Positions 9,660 through 21,321 of a DNA stretch of 36,433 bases are shown piece by piece. This DNA comes from Neelides folsomi (lineage: Eukaryota > Arthropoda > Collembola > Neelipleona > Neelidae), in contig JAQGBZ010000517.1 of assembly GCA_034687125.1 (NCBI GenBank), positions 1 through 36,433 on the forward strand, in the 5' to 3' direction. Position 1 is the stretch's first letter, and the number at the start of each line of letters is the position of its first letter. Position numbers and translations under genes: made by a program. Below the pieces are notes generated by a model. That model did not search any database. It had not been told where the DNA came from and saw nothing but the letters and a program-made list of their open reading frames with translations.

Positions 9660-11009
9660 TTAACCACATGCAGTACCCGAAATGAAGATTAAAGGCCATG
9701 GACAACCTGAATGTAAAAAACATATATTAGAAGCAAATAAAATTTCATTACAGAAATTGTAATTAAATGTATAGCATATAATTTGGCCATATAAATACAG
9801 CCCATTTACTTTGTAGTGTTCTTTTTTGAATTTCTAATAACTAAGGAAGTAGTATTATAGTAGTATTATTTGGAATTTAAAAAAGAACACTACAAAGTAA
9901 ATGGGCTGTATAATAGTTAATAATTATCTTACTCATTTGTATCCACTTTCCATTTGCACAAATGCAAAAATTGTGAGCTGAAATAAAAAAATCATCAAAA
10001 TGACATTAAATTAAATTTAAAATATTCTAAAATTGATTAATATTAAAACTTAATTAAAATCAATGGAAAAATAAATAATTAATTTTTATAATTAATATTA
10101 TTAATTGGAATTTTCTATATGGGTTTAAACATTGAATTAACAATGTAAAGATTAATAAAATCTAAAAAAATAATTAATATATTTAGTGTATAAAAATAAA
10201 ATCATCTTACAGTTTGTGGGATCAGGAATTAAATCTTTACTGCCACAATCTGTCGCTCCACACCAAGTAGTAATACTAGTACAATATGCAAATGAACCAT
10301 ATGAACAAGTCCTTTGCATCAAATCATCACCACCTTTGAATAGATTAAGAAATTGACATTACATTTTTAGAATTCATAATTAAATAATTATTTTAATTAT
10401 ATGAATTTTAATAAAATTACCAGAAAATTGCCAACAGCCTCCATCCCTCGGTTTATCGCATTTTACCGTTTCGATATTGAACTCCAATTGTTCGTTTCCT
10501 CTTTTGGGACACGCTGGATTAATTTACATTGAAATCACAAAAATTATATAGAATCGATATAAATTGATTAAGTTTAAATTAATTATGTAAATGTGTTTAT
10601 TTGGTAAACTCACATAAAACTTCTGACGTTAAGGTTTCAAATCCTTTGTTGCACCTACAGTATTTTGCTTAAATAATAAAAGAAAATTGTTAATTTTTTT
10701 AAGTGAGTTAAGTTAAGTTAGTATTTAGTGTTATCTTTATAGTTGTTTATCTTATTAATTAGAATTAATTATAATAATCTAAAATCGTATATTAAACTCA
10801 CTGCAATCAATTAGTGAAAAGTATGTAAATTGTGCTTTAAATTCCTTTTGTCTCAATTGGCAAAGTTGGGCGCATTCGTCTTGAAAATATTTGGGGGTTT
10901 TTGGTGGTTTGATCTTTTTGAAAGAAACCTCCGTAGCTTTCTTGGTTTTCTCCTTACAAACAACTGAAGAAATTAAATGAACCACCAAAATACAAAATAA
11001 AATCTTCAT
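9660..11009 (-). CDS. Secreted cysteine-rich protein of unknown family
   Basis: Six minus-strand exons: 11009-10802, 10667-10614, 10513-10421, 10333-10211, 9977-9933 and 9706-9660. All introns are GT-AG and phase 1, and the joined frame is open for 189 residues. Residues 1-18 are a signal peptide (MKILFCILVVHLISSVVC). A lysine-rich linker follows, then about 16 cysteines. The first part, with CxxxC, a lone C and a CxC (YCRC), resembles half of a CS-alpha-beta framework; the C-terminal part has CICANGKW and SCPWP. I do not recognise the family. Consistent phase-1 introns are typical of extracellular modules. A long hairpin lies in the last intron. Short exons such as 10667-10614 rest on phase and consensus only. 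Confidence 0.65.
9795..9911. repeat. Long hairpin (39-bp inverted repeat, 39-base loop)
   Basis: Left arm 9795-9833 and right arm 9873-9911 are reverse complements over about 39 bp with one mismatch. The arms include CAGCCCATTTACTTTGTAGT and its complement. The spacer is 39 bases. The element sits inside the last intron of the minus-strand cysteine-rich gene. It could be a small foldback or MITE-like element or a structured intronic RNA. Confidence 0.9.
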
Positions 11010-11822
11010 TTTTGGATCTTTTCAATTTGTGAAATAATGATATTATATTTGGGGTATTGAAAATATCTTTATTAGATATTCTTAGGAAGAAGAAGAAAGA
11101 AAGAAGGAAGCAGAAGTTTAAATGGCCCAGAAACACTTCATTTTACTCATAAATATACTCTTTTACAGTTATGTTTCCCTTTACGTCCCTTAAAGCCTAA
11201 AGGACCAAAAGGTCATTCATATTGGTTCAAATTAGTTCAAATCCCGTTAGAATAAAACTGTTACATATATTCCTGTTAATGATAATAAGGTCATTTCCCC
11301 TCTAGATATAATTATTAATAAATTGATAATTGACATGATTAATGAAATTGATGATTAAGTTTAAATGTAAAATGTGGTTTTTATTAAAATGATGATATCA
11401 TTATATTTATGTAATATGATTTTACATTAAGAACAACATGTAACATGTGATTATAAATGCCCAATTAAAGTTCCTGTTAATGTTAAATGTATGTACAAAT
11501 TCTTTTATTAATTTATGATGGAATTTCAAATATTATTTTTTAATTTTATATTCTAAGAAATCCAAACTGTCATTAGCACCATGCATGCATTAGGACTATA
11601 TATGTACTTCTAGGAATAAAACGTTCCAAATAAATAATTTAAAAGTTCATACAATTTGACAATTAATTGCAATTGATGATTAGAGTTCTCACATTATTTT
11701 TCATTTAACATCCCCATTACTTTGGTATTAATCTTTTAATCTTATTACAATTTAGGGTTTAATACTTCATATATAATATATTAAAAAATTATTAAATATT
11801 ATTTTAGATTTAATATTTAACC
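11010..11822. other. Intergenic, upstream of the cysteine-rich gene
   Basis: It holds a purine-rich run (about 11080-11115) and, on the minus strand, a TATATTTA-like sequence near 11147-11154 that could be the TATA box of the cysteine-rich gene. The rest is AT-rich with no exon. Confidence 0.4.
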
Positions 11823-11863
11823 ATGAACAAGTTGGTTCTATTTTGTCTTTCGATCTTTTTCTG
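11823..11863 (+). pseudogene. Orphan signal-peptide-like exon
   Basis: ATG plus 13 codons (MNKLVLFCLSIFF) looks like the first exon of a secreted-peptide gene and ends at a good donor (CTG|GTAATG). I find no matching downstream exon. Joining it to the F-box exon at 12459 would create a stop at once. It may be a solitary remnant of another peptide gene, or chance. Confidence 0.25.
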
Positions 11864-12277
11864 GTAATGTTTATTTTGGAATTGAGATAATTCCTTTTAA
11901 AGTTCCTTCAAAGCAAAAAGGGCAAAAATTATAATTAAGGAAGGTTGGTAGATTAAAATATTAATATAGAGCACTATATAGACATAGGTTATATACATAT
12001 ATTCATATACTACAGTAGGGTAAATGTACCATATAATAAGATGTGAGTGAGTGATTAACAAAAAAATAATCCTCGCCGCGGCTTAAAATTTTTATAAATA
12101 TTTAATTTAGACAATGAGAAATGCCACCTATTTTTATGTCCATGTTAAAATTAACTTTTTTCTGTACTTAATTTTTATTATCGACATTTCTATCTAACAT
12201 TAAATAGCTCAATAAGTAATTGAAGTTGGTAATTTGTATATTCAATAGTTTGAAATATTGGGAGGGAGAATTAAAAG
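11864..12277. other. Intergenic, upstream of the first F-box gene
   Basis: AT-rich, with no supported exon. It should contain the promoter of the F-box/LRR-like gene; no clear TATA and initiator pair is seen. Confidence 0.4.
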
Positions 12278-15204
12278 ATGGAATTTGGCAAGTACATTAA
12301 AATTTAATTAAAATCCTATTTAATGCTTAAAAATATTTTTCAAATAATTTAAATTTAATTATTTACCACAATTAAATCAGATGCTAGATAGTTACTAACA
12401 GTTACTTCAATTAATTACTGTTTTTAATTAAATATAAGTTAAAATTTGTCATTTGCAGAACAAGAACAAGAGTCAATTTTAACTTCATGCATTCTAAAAG
12501 ATAATAGTTATCACACACTTAACATCGCCGAGGTAAATATTTAATCGAAATTCCAAATAATGTTTTTAAAATAATATTGCAATATAAACTTTTCATTATT
12601 TTAGAGCTTAAAACTTATTTAGTAGAATTTTATATTTCAATTGCGATGCTATTTGTAATTTAATTTAGATTCTGGATCATATTTTTCGTTATTTGAACAA
12701 TGATGATCTTTCAAATTGCCGGGCTGTGAATGTTTTATGGAAATGCATTACGACCGAAATTCTTAAAAAAAGATTTTCAAATATTCATTTCGTAATTCGA
12801 TTTGTTGAGAAAAATCAAACAGGAAGTTATTTGACAAATAAGAATTTGATCAAAAATATGAGAAAATTTTACGAAATATTTTCATCTGAAATTTCAAATT
12901 TTCTCCACGAAACCTTTGAACTTAAGCCGTGCATGTTCCATCCTTCAAATTCAAAACTGACAGAAAATTTCCTTTTTCTCATTGAGCCTTTTGTGAAGAA
13001 ATTGAAAGCAAGTGAACTCAGAATTTGCCCAAATGGGCGCATTAATTGGAACAATTCTGGAATTTTTTATGATCACAAATTCATTGAGTCGATGCACGTG
13101 AATGACATTTTTAGACTGAGGAATTTAGTAATTCTAGAAATTCACGATGCACTGAGCAAATTCCAATTCTTGCACAGGAAACATGAAAAGTTTTACCAAT
13201 TGAAAACATTAAAAGTTGTGAGCAAATTCACAGATGAGGATTTTAACGACAATTGGATTTCGAATAAAATCATGAAAATATCACCCAATTTGAATGTTCT
13301 GATTGTCAAATACGATCAATATGAAAATGAAAATCAGGCAGCTTTGAATTCCCTTACTTCTATTGCAAAATTTGGAATTCAAATTAAGGAGCTAAAACTG
13401 AAGTTTTATCGGTCCGATTTTGGATTTAACATTCGCGGATTGAAAGTTTGCGATTATTCCAAAATCAATTTACAAAAGCTTGCAGTTGAAGGACTTGTGA
13501 GGTAAATAAAAAAATTATTATTTTTCGGTAATTTTTCTAATCAATTTATCAACATATTAATTATTGATTAAATGTTTATTGAATAATTGGTAAAATTATT
13601 AAATAATGATACCTTTAAAAATTTAAATTATTATGTTTTAAATTCCTATTTTAAATATTAAATAGGAAAAATGGACCAAACTTCAACGGAGTGCATCAAT
13701 TTTGGAATTTTTTAAATACTAAAACGTGTTCCAAAATTGAAGAGCTTTCTACGAATTATTTCATGCAGAATTTCGAAAAGGGAAGTTTAAATGAATTGAA
13801 GAAACTTTCCATATATTTTAGATGCAAAGATGATTTTGATCCTTCTGACTTCAACTTGAGCAGTGTTGGATTAAATTGTCCAAAATTACAACACGTTGTT
13901 TTTGGCCCAATTGCGGATTTTTCCAAAATCAGACAAGTCGAATCATTGGAGAAAATCAAAACAATCCAAATTGTTTTGTGTGAGGAAAATCGTGAGATAA
14001 AAGGATTTCAACGGTTTTTAAAATCCATCGCTGAAAATTGCGCCAATTTACAACTTCTTGTGATTTCATCGGAAGTTTACGACAGCGACAAATCGTGCCC
14101 AGAAAAGGTTTCTGTTAAATTTCGGAGATTTTTAATCAAAGGGCCGATTATTGCAGTTTGGCTTTTCCACTTGATGAAAAATTTGGATCGAATTGAATAT
14201 TTGACCAATTTCAATGGGACTGTGTTTAAAAGAAGCGACATTTCAGAATTGGAACGAAATTTGAAAATTAATTCAACGGCGGAATTCATCACAGCTAATA
14301 GAAATGTTACAAAGAATATTTTGAATTCGATTGATTTGACCAAATATCCAATACATCAATTTGATATGTTGGAAAAAAAAGATCTTTATTGGCTTCAGGA
14401 AAAATTTCCACACATTGAAGAAATGAAGTTGAAAATAAATCAAAAGAATCCAATTAACGCTCAGAATATTTTAAAGGGATTAAAACATTCTGAATTTTCT
14501 CAAAGTCTCAAAATCATCAAAATTGAGATTAATGTTCCAATTCTTCACTTTGCATCACTTTTGAACGCTCTTAAAGGTAATTAATTAAAATTATTTTTTT
14601 AATTAAATGAGCTATAAAATTAAAACAATAAATTTCATATATATATCATTTATACGATTTCATGGTTTTTATACATTAAATAATTTTTATTTATTTCCAG
14701 CTGCGGAACATTTTGAGATTTATTGGGATTTATCAGAATATGTAAATTCGGACAAGGCACAAAAAAGTATTCAAAATGGAGATTTTGAAACTTGTTTTGT
14801 CAAAGATAAGGAAATTAATTTAATAGATCGAATTAATCAATTGAAGACGCTGATTTGTTCCGTGCGATTAATTCCAATGTTGACTAGAATTGACCAATTT
14901 TATGCCAGCGATCTTGGGAACAAATCGCCCATTGGGATTGGGAAAGTAAATCAATTTAAATATCCATTTTCAAAAGTAAGCATTAAATGTAAACTTTAAA
15001 TATGTAATATATTTGTATATATTTAAATATTTATATTTGATATTTTATTGTATTGCATCTTACTTAAACAGTTATTGAATTACTTAATAAGATATAAATT
15101 ATTAACAGATCACTGAATTGGGAGCCCAAAAGATTTCTTTCACAACCGAAATTAACAATTTGGCTGGAGTTGAAATATTCACCAAAATACACAAATTTTT
15201 CTAG
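12278..15204 (+). CDS. F-box protein with LRR-like repeats (copy 1)
   Basis: Six exons: 12278-12287, 12459-12532, 12669-13501, 13666-14576, 14701-14975 and 15109-15204, joining to 732 residues. The F-box starts at the third exon (ILDHIFRYLNNDDLSNCRAV ...LW), matching the L/I..Il.yL...DL..cr.V...W pattern that binds SKP1 in SCF ubiquitin ligases. The rest is irregular LRR-like sequence with repeated L..L..L runs, for example NCANLQLLVISS. It is probably a substrate receptor; the target is unknown. The first intron (12288-12458) needs a GC donor (TTTG|GCAAGT). It joins ATG-GAA-TTT-G to the next exon in frame, and no GT alternative works. The minus-strand gene at 16.4-18.4 kb is a paralogue with the same intron positions and phases around the F-box exon. 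Confidence 0.75.
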
Positions 15205-16395
15205 AAAGTTAAGTATTTTCAAGAAGAATTCGTTTGGAATTTTTAATTAGTTGAGTAGAAACAACATATTTTATTTAATGTATGCTATAAAGCTATATAT
15301 TATTATGTTTGATATGTACAGAAAAATTTGACACGTATTGAAATTTTCACAAAAATTCACTATTTTATTTAAATATTTTGCCGATTCTTATAGAACTAAT
15401 TCAATTTTATATTTATACAATAATTTTGTACTAAAAATAAATAAATATAAACTGAAAATTGTGATTAGAATTTTAAAGTAAAATTTATCAAAAAACCATT
15501 TAAATTTAATATAAACATTTAATTTATCTACCAATAAGTAAATAATATTAATTTTAATAATAAGTTAAAAATTCAAAAGATAATTCGCATAAAACAAAAT
15601 TTAATCCAAGATTCGACTGTTGACGTTTAAGTTCGGTTTTTAACGCAACGGTTAAGGAGATTTAGTCAGTGATATCTGAGGTAATTATTATTTGGACAAG
15701 TTCTTCTAGGGTAGCTTGTCCAATTACAATATTAGCAACCAAATTAACGCCAAAAGGAGATTCACAGTTAATTTCATTTTTTAAGTTAGAAAATTAAATA
15801 CGTATTTTTTGATATTTTTAGGTATTATACTCTCGCATTAATAGAATCAGACAGAGGAACAATTTACAAACAACAAATTATATTCGACTGTGTGGAAGTT
15901 GAATGAATAAATATAGAAAGGTCCAACACTTATGTTAGTCAAAAGACCCAGATGGCTTAACTTTCTCTTCTAAAAATATTTAAGGGTTTTCAGCACAATT
16001 TAACATTGTTATTAATTATAATGTTTGATATTTAGAATTATAATTTAAATTACGACATTGTTTAACAATCATTCCTGTTTATTTATTGGTCCATTCCATT
16101 CCTTTTAGCTACAAATTACAAATGGTAATAATGATAATGATATAATGTAAAGGAAATTACTTTGCTAAATTAAAATTTCAATGCCATTAATTTTTTGTTT
16201 TTAGTAAAATAATTAGTATTTGTTAAATGGGAACCTATATTATTTTTGAAACATTTTTAACATGTTTTTATAAAATAAAATATAGAATAAGTGTTGTTTA
16301 TTCTCCACACAAATAAATACATAAATTTATTAAGTTTATTCAATTCAAATGCATTTTTAGAAGTAAATCATCATTATAATTAATTTCAGATGGGT
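15205..16395. other. Convergent intergenic region between the two F-box genes
   Basis: AT-rich 3' flanks of two convergent genes. One perfect 9-bp inverted repeat is present: TTGGACAAG at 15692-15700 and CTTGTCCAA at 15715-15723, with a 14-base loop. The stretch around 15610-15780 is somewhat less AT-rich, but no exon is supported. Confidence 0.5.
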
Positions 16396-18367
16396 TCAAA
16401 TTGGAATTCCATACAAATCTTGCAAATGATATTCTTCATATTTCTCATAATTTGACTCTCTGTGGATGATCTTATTCAAAATAGCCGCCAAACGATATTT
16501 ATAATAACTTTGATTTGGATCCTCCATTTTGAACAAAACTGTGAAAGCTTCTTCGTTTTCTTTCTTCACCCGCTCGATTGTTTCATTATTCTCAAAGGAA
16601 TTGAGAAGAAGTTGAAGGAATTGGAAATTCGAAGGACCCGCTCCGATCTTATTTGCGAAAATCAATTTTGGCATCAAACGAGAAAAATCTAATTTTTTAA
16701 TTTTTTTCACAGTAAAATTTCCATCTTGATCTGACAATTCCTCAAGCGACTCAAGTCCAAGATTTTCCTCTTTGAGTCCCTTCGTCCATTTCAATGGAAC
16801 TCTTTCGAATCCGCAAGTGATTTGGAAATTTTGAATTTGAAGTTGATTCCCGCTCCAGACGAAGAACGGATAACAAAACACGTGACCTTTCCTTCGGTCG
16901 ATAAAAGCCGGGCAGGAAAATTTGAAAATTTGGAGCTTGGGGAAGTTTGCTTTTAAGAAATTGTGGAATTTGACAAAGTCTTCGATTTCGTCCCAAAGTA
17001 AATGAACTTGGTAGAATTGGATCGAAAGCAAGTTTTTGAATTGAGTTTGATTGGCGGGAATTGGCACAGGCGGGATTCCGTTAATTTTCAATTCTTCAAG
17101 GAACGGAAATTGAATCGCTAAATCCCGAAATAAACTTTCTGGAAATCGGTAAGAACTTTCATGGCTCAGATGAAGAATTTTCAAATTTCTTAATCCAAAT
17201 GGAAGAAAGAAATTTCCATCGCCAAAAAACATGTCCGTTTTACTTTTAAAAAATATAAAATTTAATTAATAATTAAGATTGGTTAAATAATTTAGCTCTA
17301 TAAATATTCTTTTAAATTAATGTAGAGTTTATTAATTGTTAATTCATAAAATAATTATGTTTAAGTTTATAATAAATATTTTCACCTAAAATTCTGCAAA
17401 GTAAATTTTTTAACATGAAGATTCTCAAATGCTCTGCTTCGTAAAATTTCTCGATTCGACGTCCGAATTTCATAGCGAGATGTAAAAACAATTTCATCAA
17501 CTCGTGGCGCAAAGTTTGAAATGGATTCAAATATTCTCTGCAAAAGTGAATTTCCTTCGGTTGGATGAATATCATATACATGAACTTTGACCTCTATTGA
17601 CTCAAGATTCGGACAAATCTTCATTATTTCCTGTGAAAGGACTGTGGAATGTTCCGGGATTGTCCAAAAGATTTTCACGCTCAGTTTCTTCAAAGAATTT
17701 AAAACCCATGGGTTTTGGCCTTCAACATGAAAAAAAGAATTTTGGTTCCCTTGATTGAAAAAAACATCGACCATTTTGAGTTGGACTAAATTTGGGAAAT
17801 CGAAGAGAAGAATTTGTTTAAAGATCTTCAATGTTAATTTCCATCTTGAAATGACCAGTGGAACGACCGTGTTTTCAATTTCAAATCCATCGATTTTAAC
17901 CAAGTGGTCGGACAAATCCAAGCATTTGGTGTTTTTCCCAACAATTGAATAAAACATTTGGAAATGTTCATCTTCGAATAACAAATTCTTGTGGAATTTG
18001 AATGAAAATGAATTGTGGATTGGATTCTCTTGAAAAAGTTGACAAAATTCAATGAGCTTTTCTTTTGACCCGAATTTCACTTCTTCCATTGACACAATTT
18101 CCCGAAGTTTGACATCACCACAAAACTTCCAATCAGAATTCAACGTTCGGAGTGAACAAATGTCATTTCGACCCAAGTGTTTGATAATGCACTGGACAAT
18201 CTTAAAAGATGCAATGAATTGTTAATACTTAAATATTTACTTGATTGAATTTAGTTAATTTTTAAATTGCATAAGTGACTTAAACTTTTACAAACCAAAC
18301 AATTGTTCATTGCTGTTGATGAATTTGGATCAATTTCAGAAACCATTTGTTCCATGTAAAAGCTCAT
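16396..18367 (-). CDS. F-box protein with LRR-like repeats (copy 2)
   Basis: Three minus-strand exons: 18367-18296, 18200-17386 and 17242-16396, giving 577 residues. The F-box opens exon 2 (IVQCIIKHLGRNDICSLRTL ...DW), exactly where it lies in copy 1. Intron 1 (phase 0) and intron 2 (phase 2) match copy 1, so the two are duplicates despite strong divergence. LRR-like stretches follow, for example KICPNLESIEV and RNLKILHL. Copy 2 lacks the counterparts of the last two exons of copy 1. The start is uncertain: the frame is open upstream to about 18440 after a possible acceptor, so another 5' exon may exist; 18355 is an alternative ATG. The likely role is SCF substrate receptor, by family. Confidence 0.75.
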
Positions 18368-18800
18368 GCTTTCATGTAACAAAATGACATTAATTCGAAG
18401 TCTGTATTTCTTTTGGAAAGGGCGTAGATGGATTATTTCAAAACTATAAATTCAATCCACTTTAGAATTATTTTAGAGAATTAATTTTTAGTTTTGGTAG
18501 AGCCAGAATAATTCTAAAATTAAACTATTCTTATAGCAATTAAGTTTTTCTCAAGTTTATGCACCATAATAAACTCAATTAAAGGTGATGTTATTAATAA
18601 TTAATTTAATTAATAAGTTATACTACACCACACCTTTACTTTTATTATAGAAAATAAGCATGAACGTTAATGTCTCATGAAAAGAGAGTCGTTTCTTAAT
18701 CACTCATTTAACTCATCATTTTATCATAAAAGTTAAATAAATGTTATGTTATAAAAAAGGATTGTTCAACGTCGCAGATAATTACTTTTTTTATTTCAAT
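18368..18800. other. Intergenic, between divergent copy-2 F-box and DNAJA genes
   Basis: AT-rich. The first 75 bases could be coding on the minus strand if the F-box gene has another 5' exon. Otherwise I see no feature. Confidence 0.4.
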
Positions 18801-19316
18801 CAAATTAATCATCTAACGATCGTAAATGCGAAACTTTCTGTACATTTAAGCGCGATTGTAAAAAACGACACTAGAGGTCGTCAAAAAATCATTTGCGGGG
18901 AAGTCCTTTCCTTGTTCATTGTTCCCTCGGATTCTCTTCACGACGAGTCCCGCCGACTCCGACCGAAGACAAACTTCTCTTGAAGATCATTCACCGAATC
19001 GAAGCCATCGGACTACACTTGAGTATGTTCAAATCTTTTATCTTTATCCACAATACTTATAGTTTTACCTGTTTTATTTTAATCTTTTAATTTATTTCTA
19101 AATCTTCAATTCGGTGGATCATCCCAATCCCAATCCAATTTGCCACGAAATTGAAAGACAGACATTCAGAGTAAGTTTATCATTTAAACAGATTTAAAAT
19201 TGAAATATATTCGTTTGTGATTCTTATTCACTGTATTTTGTTGTATAAATCAAATTTGATTTTATATTTTATTGTCTTTGTTAGTTGAATAGAACCACCA
19301 ATTCTAGAATTTCAAA
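18801..19316 (+). other. Probable promoter and 5' UTR of the DNAJA gene
   Basis: About 18815-19025 is clearly richer in GC than its surroundings and has no long meaningful frame. Donors at about 19022 (GA|GTATGT) and 19171 (GA|GTAAGT), and an acceptor ending at 19284 just before the ATG at 19317, fit spliced 5' UTR exons. No exact heat-shock element (nGAAnnTTCn) was found, although GAA and TTC half-sites are frequent. Confidence 0.4.
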
Positions 19317-20899
19317 ATGGTGAAAGAAACAAAGTATTATGAAACCCTTGAGGTAAACCCTGATTGTACCACCGAGGAACTTAAAAATTCCTATCGGAGA
19401 CTTGCTCTCAAATATCATCCAGACAAAAACCCAAATGAAGGCGAGAGGGTAAAATTTTTAATTTAGTACAATTAACATTAATTTTAATTAATCTAACAAT
19501 TGTTAATCCAAGTTTATGAAATCCTCACGATCACAATCCTAATTTAATTACCAAACTTGATGACTGCTGATTACTTAACTTATATAATAGTTTTCTTCTA
19601 GTTCAAGTTAATTTCTCAAGCTTATGACACCCTTTCTGACCCTAATAAACGTTATGCGTACGATACCTGGGGAGAGGATGCCATTAAAGGCGGCGCAACC
19701 GGTCAAGAATTCCGATCCCCAACGGACGTTTTTGAAATGTTTTTCGGCAGTAGTCTTGCCGGAGGTCAAAGAATAAGAACTGGACGAAGAACCAATGACA
19801 TTAACTACGCACTCGGCGTTCCTCTTGAAGATCTTTACTGTGGAGCTACAAAGAAATTGCCTATCCATAAGTACGCCATTTGTGTCCAATGTCGTGGTGA
19901 GGAATTAATATAACTATAATTATTACCTTAATTATATTCACCTTAATTACACTACATTTAATATTTATAGGTGCGGGAACTTTGAGCGGAAATGCTCCTG
20001 ATCGATGCACACACTGCAATGGAACTGGGTTTTTAGTCCAAGTTTACCAAAATGGCGAAAATGTTGTTCACCACGTTCATGGATGGTGTCATGATTGCCG
20101 AGGAAGAGGAATTGTGTTAAACCCCTTTGACCAATGCATCCAATGCCATGGGAAGAAGATCGTCAAGGAACAGAAAATTGTTCTCGTTCGAATTGAACGT
20201 GGGATGGTAAAAGGAGATAAAATTGTTCTTCGTGGTGAAGGAAATCAAAAACCCGGTGAACAAAATGGCGACGTAATTGTTGTCATTGAAGAAAAACCTC
20301 ATCCTGTTTACAAGTATTGTCACTCAAAGATTTAAATTAAATGATTAATATTTAAAATACAATTAATTAAAAATGCATTAATTTTTTTTAAATAATTTTT
20401 TTAGACGGGAAAATAATGATTTGACAATGGTAATGGAATTGGAACTTGTGGAGGCACTTTGTGGTTTCCAGAAAATGATTGTGACCCTTGGAAAAAAAAC
20501 TCTTCTCATTGGGGCCATTCCAGGTGAAGTGTTTAAACCAGGCGATGTCAAATTCATTCTAAATGAAGGGATGCCAATCGAAAGGCGCGCAATCGACAGA
20601 GGGAAGCTCATTATTCAAATCGATGTGAAATTCCCATCGATTATTCTGCCACAATTGGCCCCCATAATCGAAGGGATTCTTCCGTTGAGGTATTTAAGTA
20701 TTAATTGTTACTTAATTGCCATTAGTTCCTCAATTTGTAATTTATTTATTTATTATTTTATTATAGACCGTCGATCACTTTTCCCGATGTAGACATTGTC
20801 GAAGAAGTTGTTCTGAGGGACAGTTATGACCCGAGTCGAGGAAATTGGTATTGTCAACAAGAGCCAACAACTTCTGAAGCTCAATGTGAATCACATTAA
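19317..20899 (+). CDS. DNAJA: Type I J-domain co-chaperone (DNAJA family)
   Basis: Five exons: 19317-19448, 19602-19896, 19971-20313, 20405-20689 and 20767-20899, all GT-AG, giving 395 residues (family about 400). The J domain carries HPD at 34-36, which stimulates HSP70 ATPase. A short G/F region follows. The zinc-binding cysteine-rich domain has four motifs at CVQC 138-141, CTHC 155-158, CHDC 182-185 and CIQC 198-201; the last is followed by HGKK, as is normal for DNAJA. Two beta-sandwich client-binding domains follow, with the conserved [17 protein letters not shown] and PGDVKFI stretches. The protein ends CESH. A cysteine at -4 is where DNAJA1, DNAJA2 and Ydj1 are farnesylated, though the final H is not a typical CaaX residue. 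It acts in cytosol and nucleus with HSP70. Confidence 0.95.
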
Positions 20900-21321
20900 A
20901 CTCGTAAACATTTACTAAACTGTGCGACGACACTTGGTTGATAATATTCAGTAATTCAGTTTATTATATATGGTTAGTATTTCCATTTTTTCCATTTTAA
21001 ATAATTTTTTATTGACAATGTTTAAATCTAGCACAGTTTTTATTTCTTAAACTTTTATGATTCATTTACTTTAAAATGGTTAATTGTGAGAGTTAATTAA
21101 AAATATGAAGATTGTTATTGTGGACAAAACTGAAAACTGTTTTTATCAAAACCTTTGTAAAACATGAAAAAGTGTTAATTTACATTTAGAATTTAATTTC
21201 CAGGCATTAGGTCAATGAATGTAAAGTTGGTAATTTAATAAATTTGATAAATTTGGAGATAAAATTGTATGAAAATCATTTGTTTGTTTTAAATTTGTTA
21301 AAGACGATTATTTTAAGTCAT
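20900..21321. other. 3' flanks of DNAJA (+) and the six-cysteine peptide (-)
   Basis: AT-rich convergent 3' region without exon-like sequence. Confidence 0.5.

Noticed and set aside
11223..11248. GTTCAAATC sequence resembling a tRNA B box
   Set aside because: No A box or acceptor and anticodon stems can be placed around it.
18975..18990. TTC/GAA sequence considered as a heat-shock element for the J-protein gene
   Set aside because: The half-sites are spaced by four bases rather than two, so the consensus is not met.
18741..19090. Two overlapping plus frames in the GC-richer block before DNAJA
   Set aside because: No family motifs and not connected in frame to the J domain; better explained as 5' UTR.
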